From: Methyloceanibacter sp.
Lineage (GTDB): Bacteria > Pseudomonadota > Alphaproteobacteria > Rhizobiales > Methyloligellaceae
Assembly: GCA_022865725.1 (NCBI GenBank)
Contig: JALHTP010000210.1
Location: forward strand, 1-14,170
Reading direction: 5' to 3'
DNA length: 14,170 nucleotides
The notes under the pieces are model-generated. The model had not been told where the DNA came from. It saw only the letters and a list, made by a program, of their open reading frames with translations, and did no database searches. Positions 9,284-14,170 of the stretch are shown here, piece by piece (the stretch's first letter is position 1; each line of letters starts with the position of its first letter). The position numbers and the translations under genes were made by a program.

Positions 9284-10702
9284 ATGGGCAAGATCACGGG
9301 CTTTCTCGAGATCGAACGCGAGGACCGGACCTACGAGCCGGCCTCCGATCGCGTTCGTCATTACCGCGAGTTCGTCATCCCGCCGAGCGAGGCCGAGATC
9401 GCGCGCCAGGCTGCCCGCTGCATGGATTGCGGCATCCCCTATTGTCATACGGGCTGCCCCGTGAACAACCAGATCCCCGACTGGAACGACCTCGTCTTCC
9501 ATTCCGATTGGCGCGTGGCGGCGGAGAACCTGCACTCGACCAACAACTTCCCCGAAGTGACGGGCCGCATCTGCCCTGCCCCTTGCGAGGCCGCCTGCAC
9601 GCTGAACATCATCGACGTCCCCGTCACCATCAAATCCATCGAATGCGCGGTCGCCGACAAGGCCTTCGACGAGGGCTGGGTGCGGCCTCTGCCGCCGGAG
9701 ACAAAGACCGGCAAGCGCATCGCCATCGTGGGATCGGGGCCGGCAGGCTTGGCGGCCGCCCAGCAGCTCGCCCGCGCCGGCCACGACGTGCATGTTTATG
9801 AGAAGAACGCTTTTCCCGGCGGCCTGCTGCGCTACGGCATTCCCGACTTCAAGATGGAGAAATATATCGTCGAACGCCGCGTGGCGCAGATGGAGGCCGA
9901 GGGCGTCACCTTCCATTGCAACGTCCATGTCGGCGCCGACCTCCGCGTCACCAAGCTCGAGCGCGACTATGACGCCGTGCTGCTCGCGGGCGGCGCCGAG
10001 CACCCTCGCGACCTCGCCGTCCCCGGCCGCGATCTCGCCGGCGTCCATTACGCCATGAACTTCCTGCCGCAGCAGAACCGCCGCGTCTCGGGCGAGCCTT
10101 TGGGCGACGTCGAGCCGATCCTGGCGGCGGGCAAGCAGGTCGTGGTGATCGGCGGCGGCGATACCGGCTCGGACTGCATCGGCACCTCGTTCCGCCAGGG
10201 CGCGGTCTCGGTCACCCAGCTTGAGATCCTGCCGCAGCCGCCGGACAAGGAGAACAAGGAGCTCACCTGGCCCAACTGGCCGCTCAAGCTCCGCACCTCC
10301 TCGAGCCAGGCGGAAGGCGCCGCGCGCGATTTTGCCGTCGCGACCAGCCGGTTCGTTGGGACGAACGGCAGGCTTGAGCAGCTCGAATGCATCCGCCTCG
10401 ACGGCCAGATGAAGCCGATGCCTGGCACCGAATTTCAGATCCCGGCCGACCTCGTGCTGCTGGCCATGGGCTTCCTCCATCCGGTGCAGGAAGGGATGGT
10501 GAAGGATCTCCGGGTCGCGCTGGACGCCCGCGGCAACGTGAAGGCGAACGATCTCGATTATCGCACCTCGCGGCCCAAACTGTTCGCCGCCGGCGACATG
10601 CGGCGCGGCCAGTCGCTCGTGGTGTGGGCGATCCGCGAGGGGCGCCAGGCGGCGCACGCCATCGACAAATTCCTGATGGGCAAGACCGAGCTGCCGCGCT
10701 AG
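9284..10702 (+). CDS. gltD: Glutamate synthase (NADPH) small/beta subunit
   Basis: 472-residue FAD/Fe-S oxidoreductase that takes electrons from NADPH and passes them through 4Fe-4S clusters to GltB. The N-terminal ferredoxin-like domain has two cysteine sets: Cys46, Cys49, Cys53, Cys57 (CMDCGIPYCHTGCP) and Cys97, Cys101, Cys105 (CPAPCEAAC). The FAD dinucleotide fold is IVGSGPAGLAAA (Gly150 region) and the NADPH fold is VVVIGGGDTGSDC (about 286-298). LFAAGDMRRGQSLVVWAI near the C-terminus closes the FAD site. Length is normal. I chose ATG 9284 because MGKITGFLEIERE matches the usual GltD start; an in-frame GTG at 9275 with AGGA 10 nt upstream would add three residues. It may need its own promoter because of the gap to gltB. 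Its stop is 17 bp from the convergent DUF459 gene. Confidence 0.97.
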   Translation: MGKITGFLEIEREDRTYEPASDRVRHYREFVIPPSEAEIARQAARCMDCGIPYCHTGCPVNNQIPDWNDLVFHSDWRVAAENLHSTNNFPEVTGRICPAPCEAACTLNIIDVPVTIKSIECAVADKAFDEGWVRPLPPETKTGKRIAIVGSGPAGLAAAQQLARAGHDVHVYEKNAFPGGLLRYGIPDFKMEKYIVERRVAQMEAEGVTFHCNVHVGADLRVTKLERDYDAVLLAGGAEHPRDLAVPGRDLAGVHYAMNFLPQQNRRVSGEPLGDVEPILAAGKQVVVIGGGDTGSDCIGTSFRQGAVSVTQLEILPQPPDKENKELTWPNWPLKLRTSSSQAEGAARDFAVATSRFVGTNGRLEQLECIRLDGQMKPMPGTEFQIPADLVLLAMGFLHPVQEGMVKDLRVALDARGNVKANDLDYRTSRPKLFAAGDMRRGQSLVVWAIREGRQAAHAIDKFLMGKTELPR

Positions 10703-10719
10703 CCGCCGCTAGACAAGCC

Positions 10720-12036
10720 TCAGCCCGGCGGCCAGGCGAAATCGTCACCCCTGCCGGTCTTGGGCTTGAGCTGCTCGCCCTTGATGAGGACCTTGTAGTA
10801 GGGCCGCTGCGAGAGCGGCAGCCGCGGCTTCGAGGAGGCGAGCGACAGGTCGGTCACCGAAGAGATGGTGGCGACCGCGGTCAACCCGTTGGCGAGCTCG
10901 CTCGTGATCATTTCGGCCTCGGGCATCGACGAGGCGGTTCCTTGGGGCGCTAGCCCTTGCGCCGCCTGCAGCGACTGGTCGATCGCCGGCCTGACCAGGT
11001 TCACTTCGCCGACGCTGCTTTGCTGAAGCTGAGGCGCTTGCTCGTCTTGAGCCTGCTCTCCTTGGGCCTGCTCGGGTGAAGCGGGCGCTGCGGCGGGATC
11101 GGCCGCAGCGTCTTGCTGATCTTGGGTCGGCGGGCCGGGCTGCGAGGGATCGGAGCGTCCCGGAACGACCTCGCGGCCCATGACCTTGGCCTGCTCGTCC
11201 TCGTTGCCGGCAAGTGGGATATTCCGCTCGAGCTTGGCGAGACTCAAATCGCGGCGAAGCTCCTTCTCCACGAAATGGGCGAGCTTGAGATAGCCGCGCA
11301 TGGTGAAAAGGACCCCGTCGTCGGCTCTCAACCGCTTGACCTGTCCAGTCATGTCCGGGCCGTAGGCGCTGTAGCGTCCCGCCTCGTCGGTGAAGCCGTT
11401 CCACGTATCGATGAACCTGGCGCCGTTAATGAAGGCCTCCTCGCGGAACACCTCGTTCATCGCCTCTGCGTCGCTGCTCTGGCCGGGGCTGCGCATGATG
11501 GGGAGGCCGACCCAATAGACGGCGAGGTTCGCCGCGCGGAGCTTCTTGATGAAGGCCTCGACCCGCTGACCGTAGATCTCGCGCCAGGGCTCGCTACCGA
11601 CCTTCAACCAATCCTTGCCGCTCTTGATCGGCTGGGCGTCGTTGGCGCCGAACATGATGACGGCGATCTGATAGGTCTCGGTCTTGAGGAGGCCTGCCAC
11701 CTCGGCGTTCCAGTCGTAGGAATCGGTGCGCGCAAACCCGGTCGCCGGCTTGGCGCGCTGCATGAACTCAAGCGTCGCGTCTTCCTCGAAGGCGCGGTAG
11801 AGGCCGGACCACAGCCCGTCGCCGAGCGAGTCGCCGAGCACGACGACGCGGTAGCGGTCGCCGTTCGGGAAGGGATTGATATAGCTGCGCTGCACGGGGG
11901 ACGTTGCCTGCTGCGCCATGGACGGTGCGATCCAAGCAAGCAGGCAGGCGACGAGGACCAAAGCCCCGGCCGCCACATGGACAAGCGAGCGCCCTGCGGG
12001 GCAGATCGAGCGAAGCCAAGACGCGCTACGTGACAT
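10720..12036 (-). CDS. DUF459 SGNH/GDSL-family periplasmic protein, catalytic His missing
   Basis: 438-residue exported protein. A signal or anchor helix lies at residues 19-40 (LVHVAAGALVLVACLLAWIA, then SMAQQ). The SGNH fold follows: block I VVLGDSLGDGLW with Ser70, block III FGANDAQ with Asn132 and Asp133, and block V RLRADDGVLFTMRGYLKLA. Family members have D-G-x-H at block V as I know them; here it is Asp240-Gly-Val-Leu243 (codon CTT, one base from CAT). Another histidine, His254, is 11 residues on and may not substitute. Residues 295-340 are a Q/A/P-rich linker, then a C-terminal tail of unknown role. Relatives are thought to deacetylate or esterify envelope glycans; the substrate here is unknown. 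It lies 30 bp behind a lytic transglycosylase gene, suggesting joint work on peptidoglycan. It may be a pseudoenzyme. Confidence 0.88.
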   Translation of the reverse strand: MSRSASWLRSICPAGRSLVHVAAGALVLVACLLAWIAPSMAQQATSPVQRSYINPFPNGDRYRVVVLGDSLGDGLWSGLYRAFEEDATLEFMQRAKPATGFARTDSYDWNAEVAGLLKTETYQIAVIMFGANDAQPIKSGKDWLKVGSEPWREIYGQRVEAFIKKLRAANLAVYWVGLPIMRSPGQSSDAEAMNEVFREEAFINGARFIDTWNGFTDEAGRYSAYGPDMTGQVKRLRADDGVLFTMRGYLKLAHFVEKELRRDLSLAKLERNIPLAGNEDEQAKVMGREVVPGRSDPSQPGPPTQDQQDAAADPAAAPASPEQAQGEQAQDEQAPQLQQSSVGEVNLVRPAIDQSLQAAQGLAPQGTASSMPEAEMITSELANGLTAVATISSVTDLSLASSKPRLPLSQRPYYKVLIKGEQLKPKTGRGDDFAWPPG

Positions 12037-12043
12037 GATTGTC

Positions 12044-12063
12044 CGGACCCTTTGCCGGGTCCG
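12044..12063 (-). promoter_or_regulatory. Intercistronic hairpin over the DUF459 ribosome site
   Basis: A perfect 7-bp stem, CGGACCC (12044-12050) and GGGTCCG (12057-12063) with a 6-nt loop, fills the 30-bp gap between the transglycosylase stop and the DUF459 ATG. On the mRNA the best Shine-Dalgarno (AAAGGG, about 10 nt before the ATG) is half in the loop and half in the stem, so translation may need ribosomes arriving from upstream. With no T-run it is unlikely to be a terminator. Confidence 0.4.
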
Positions 12064-12066
12064 CCC

Positions 12067-13428
12067 TCAGTTCACTTTCTCAGGGGCACTGGTAGTCCCT
12101 TCCGGCCGGGGCGCCAAGCCCCCTGTATTCTCCTGCCCGGCATCGGCAGGCTGCCCCTCGGCGTTGGCCGGCTGAGCCCCGCCGGCGGTTGGCTGGGCCA
12201 CGACATTTGCCGGCGGCGGCTCGCTCTGCAAGGCCTTGAGCAGGGTCAGGCTTGGGAAGCCGTCGACCCCAAGGCCCTTGGAGCGCTGATAGGTCTTCAC
12301 CGCCTCGAGCGTCGCCGGGCCGATGACGCCGTCAGGCTCGCCGGTCATGAGGCCCTGCGCGATCAGAAGCCGCTGAAATTCCGTACGTTGCTCGAGCGAG
12401 AGATGCGTCTCGTCGGTGGGCCAGGAATGCACAAAGGGTCCGGAGCCCCTGATCCGGTCGGCAAGATGCCCGACGCCGAGCGCGTAGGACGTCGCCACGT
12501 TGTAGCGGAGGATCGAGCGGAAATTATTGAGCAGGAGGAAGGCCGGCCCTCTTGTTCCCGCCGGCACGAACAGCGAGGCCTTGTCGGACGCCCGCGGGAA
12601 GGCTTCGCCATTCACCCGCACGATGCCGAGCCTCTGCCAGTCGCCGAGCGGCTTCAGCGTAGCTTCATTGACCCTTTTCGGATCGAAGCCTTTGGGCAGC
12701 GTGACTTCATAGCCCCACGTCTCGCCGGCGCGCCAATTGGACACCTTGAGATAGCTCGCGGTCGAGGCGAGCGCGTCGGGCACATTGCCCCAGATGTCGC
12801 GTTTGCCGTCGCCGTCTTGGTCGACGGCGTAAGCGCTATAGGTGGTCGGGATGAATTGGGTATGGCCCATGGCGCCTGCCCATGAGCCGTTCATCGCCTC
12901 GATGCCGATATCGCCGCGCTGCAGGATCTTGAGCGCCGAAACGAGCTGGGGCTTGGCGAACTTGGCCTTGGTGCCGGTACAAATCAGCGTGCCAAGCGAA
13001 CGGATCACGTTCTTGTCGCCAGGCTGCACGCCGTAATTCGACTCCACGCCCCAGATGGCGACGATGATATGCCGGTCGACGCCATAACGGGTCTCGAGCG
13101 AGCCGAGCAGCGCCTGGTTTTCGGCAAGCTTCAGCTTGCCGGTCTCCACGCGCTTATCCGACACGACCCGGTCGATATATTCGCCGATCGGCTTTACATA
13201 TTCGGGCTGGAAATTGGCGGCCTCGACCACTTCCGGGTCTGGCGTGAAGCCTTGGAAGGCGCGATCGAACGTGGCGCGCGTGACGCCGGCGCTCTTGGCG
13301 GCGGGCCAGAGGCCCTCCACGCAGGCCTGGGCGTTGGCGGCAGCGGCCATGGCCGGATAGGCCAAGACGAGCAGGGCCGCCAATCCGGCGTTCAGGATCA
13401 ATGACTTAGGCTTTTGGACGATTCGCAT
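12067..13428 (-). CDS. MltB-family lytic murein transglycosylase with peptidoglycan-binding domain
   Basis: 453-residue periplasmic enzyme that cuts the MurNAc-GlcNAc bond of peptidoglycan, leaving 1,6-anhydroMurNAc ends. Signal peptide: residues 1-30 (hydrophobic LILNAGLAALLVLAYPAMA, cut near AAA; the Cys36 context is not a lipobox). The SLT_2/MltB domain (about 35-330) has the catalytic Glu129 in WGVESNYG, GAMGHTQFIPTTY (185-197), an EF-hand-like loop DQDGDGKRDIWG (203-214) that binds calcium in E. coli Slt35, and GPAFLLLNNFRSILRYN (294-310). A PG_binding_1 domain follows (about 346-402, with DGVIGPATLEAVKTYQ). The last 50 residues are a P/A/Q/G-rich tail. ATG 13428 is the first start that keeps the signal peptide. 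It is followed by DUF459 (30 bp) and preceded by a paralogue (60 bp), so all three are probably one operon. Confidence 0.95.
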   Translation of the reverse strand: MRIVQKPKSLILNAGLAALLVLAYPAMAAAANAQACVEGLWPAAKSAGVTRATFDRAFQGFTPDPEVVEAANFQPEYVKPIGEYIDRVVSDKRVETGKLKLAENQALLGSLETRYGVDRHIIVAIWGVESNYGVQPGDKNVIRSLGTLICTGTKAKFAKPQLVSALKILQRGDIGIEAMNGSWAGAMGHTQFIPTTYSAYAVDQDGDGKRDIWGNVPDALASTASYLKVSNWRAGETWGYEVTLPKGFDPKRVNEATLKPLGDWQRLGIVRVNGEAFPRASDKASLFVPAGTRGPAFLLLNNFRSILRYNVATSYALGVGHLADRIRGSGPFVHSWPTDETHLSLEQRTEFQRLLIAQGLMTGEPDGVIGPATLEAVKTYQRSKGLGVDGFPSLTLLKALQSEPPPANVVAQPTAGGAQPANAEGQPADAGQENTGGLAPRPEGTTSAPEKVN

Positions 13429-13488
13429 GCGCGAACTCTAGCAAGCGGGGCAGGCAAAACCTAGGCAAGCAAGGCCGGCAGATCGAGG

Positions 13489-14170
13489 CTATTGAGCCGG
13501 GGCGGCGCTTGCTTGTTTCAGCACGGCATCGACGACCGCCTGGTTCGGATAGCAGGTCAACGGGAGCCCGAGCTTCCGCTCCTCGAGCCCAATGGTCCGC
13601 CTCGTCTTGAAGCCGGCAAGCCCGTCCACCTTCCCCACGTCATGGCCCTTCGCCACCAGCACCTCTTGGAAGCGCTGGACCCGGTCGCGCGGCAGGCGCT
13701 CCACCGGCAGCCATTCGCCGGAGAACGCGATCGGCGCATTGGCGGCGATCATGTCGGCCACATGGCCCACGAAAATCGCGTAGACGTCGGAGTTGTTATA
13801 GTGCTTCAGCACGGAGAAATTGTTGGTGGCGAGGAAGGCTGGGCCTTTGAGGCCCGCGGGCAGCACGATAAACGCAGGATCCGCAAGCTTGTCCTCAGGG
13901 AAGGGTTGATCCTTCACCCTCGCCACGCCAAGCTTCACCCATTCGGAGATCGGGCGCGCTTTATCGGGCCCCTGTTCGGTGCAGTCGAAGCACTTAGGCA
14001 GCGTGACCTCATAGCCCCACGCCTGCTTGCCGTCCCAGCCTTGGCTGTGCAGCGAGTTGCCGGTCGAGCCGAGCGCATCGGGAATTGAGTTCCAGATGTC
14101 GCGCCTGCCGTCACCGTCGAAATCGACAGCATATTTCTCGAAATCCGACGGAAGGAACTGGGTGTAGCCC
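13489..14170 (-). CDS. Second MltB-family lytic transglycosylase (N-terminal part outside window)
   Basis: The frame is open from the right edge to a stop at 13489; 226 residues are visible. It aligns by eye along its whole length with the C-terminal half of the neighbour: GYTQFLPSDFEKYAVDFDGDGRRDIW (start to about residue 26; the DFDGDGRRD EF-hand-like loop is kept), WGYEVTLPK, ISEWVKLGVARV, GPAFLATNNFSVLKHYNNSDVYA, then a PG_binding_1-like domain (FQEVLVAKGHDVGKVDG to LGLPLTCYP). The catalytic glutamate lies beyond the edge and cannot be checked. It lacks the long P/Q/A tail of its neighbour, ending in VLKQASAAPAQ. The pair look like an old tandem duplication, now diverged (for example FDCTEQ in place of FDPKRVN). 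It lies 60 bp upstream of the next gene with no visible terminator between. Confidence 0.93.
   Translation of the reverse strand, partial: GYTQFLPSDFEKYAVDFDGDGRRDIWNSIPDALGSTGNSLHSQGWDGKQAWGYEVTLPKCFDCTEQGPDKARPISEWVKLGVARVKDQPFPEDKLADPAFIVLPAGLKGPAFLATNNFSVLKHYNNSDVYAIFVGHVADMIAANAPIAFSGEWLPVERLPRDRVQRFQEVLVAKGHDVGKVDGLAGFKTRRTIGLEERKLGLPLTCYPNQAVVDAVLKQASAAPAQ

Noticed and set aside
9206..10657. Long reverse-strand open frame reaching from inside gltD into the antitoxin
   Set aside because: Only the last 77 codons (from 9205) look like a protein family; the rest is the shadow of gltD.

Overview
The window is GC-rich, densely packed DNA from an alphaproteobacterium, most likely a member of the Hyphomicrobiales (Rhizobiales). 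The evidence is the gene content (IbpA-type Hsp20 behind a ROSE-like RNA thermometer, DUF459 SGNH protein next to MltB-type lytic transglycosylases, gltB/gltD) and a nested palindromic repeat of a type common between genes in that order. The genus cannot be named from the sequence alone.

Layout. 1-621 (-): the first 207 codons of a PldB/S33-like alpha/beta hydrolase that runs off the left edge. 802-1398 (+): a heat-shock unit made of an RpoH-like promoter, a leader of about 90 nt folding into three hairpins (the last hides the Shine-Dalgarno), and an Hsp20 gene, closed by a strong hairpin at 1432-1461. 1591-3584 (-): a bufferin-type RiPP operon, bufA (DUF2282 Cys-rich secreted precursor), bufB (DUF692/MNIO iron enzyme) and bufC (DUF2063 partner). 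bufC is frame-broken and appears internally deleted at a perfect palindrome, and the bufA-bufB gap is filled by a palindromic intergenic repeat. 3585-3955: gap between the divergent buf operon and gltB. 3956-10702 (+): gltB and gltD, the two subunits of NADPH-dependent glutamate synthase, separated by an opposite-strand toxin-antitoxin pair (8673-9205). 10720-14170 (-): a cell-envelope cluster transcribed leftward, with two adjacent MltB-family lytic transglycosylases (the outer one cut by the right edge) followed by a DUF459 SGNH/GDSL protein.

How the genes work together. GltB takes the amide nitrogen of glutamine and makes glutamate on its FMN/3Fe-4S domain with electrons from NADPH delivered by GltD; with glutamine synthetase this is the GS-GOGAT ammonium assimilation route. 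The buf operon would make an exported peptide whose cysteines are modified for metal (copper) binding; the bufC lesion suggests the pathway is impaired in this strain or is running without its partner protein. The transglycosylases cleave peptidoglycan glycan strands, and the DUF459 protein probably acts in the same compartment, although it lacks the expected block V catalytic histidine.

Most interesting points: the bufferin operon with its broken bufC and repeat insertion, the thermometer with a bulged G opposite the Shine-Dalgarno, the toxin-antitoxin pair splitting gltBD with a probable leaderless antitoxin message, and the His-to-Leu change in the DUF459 active site.
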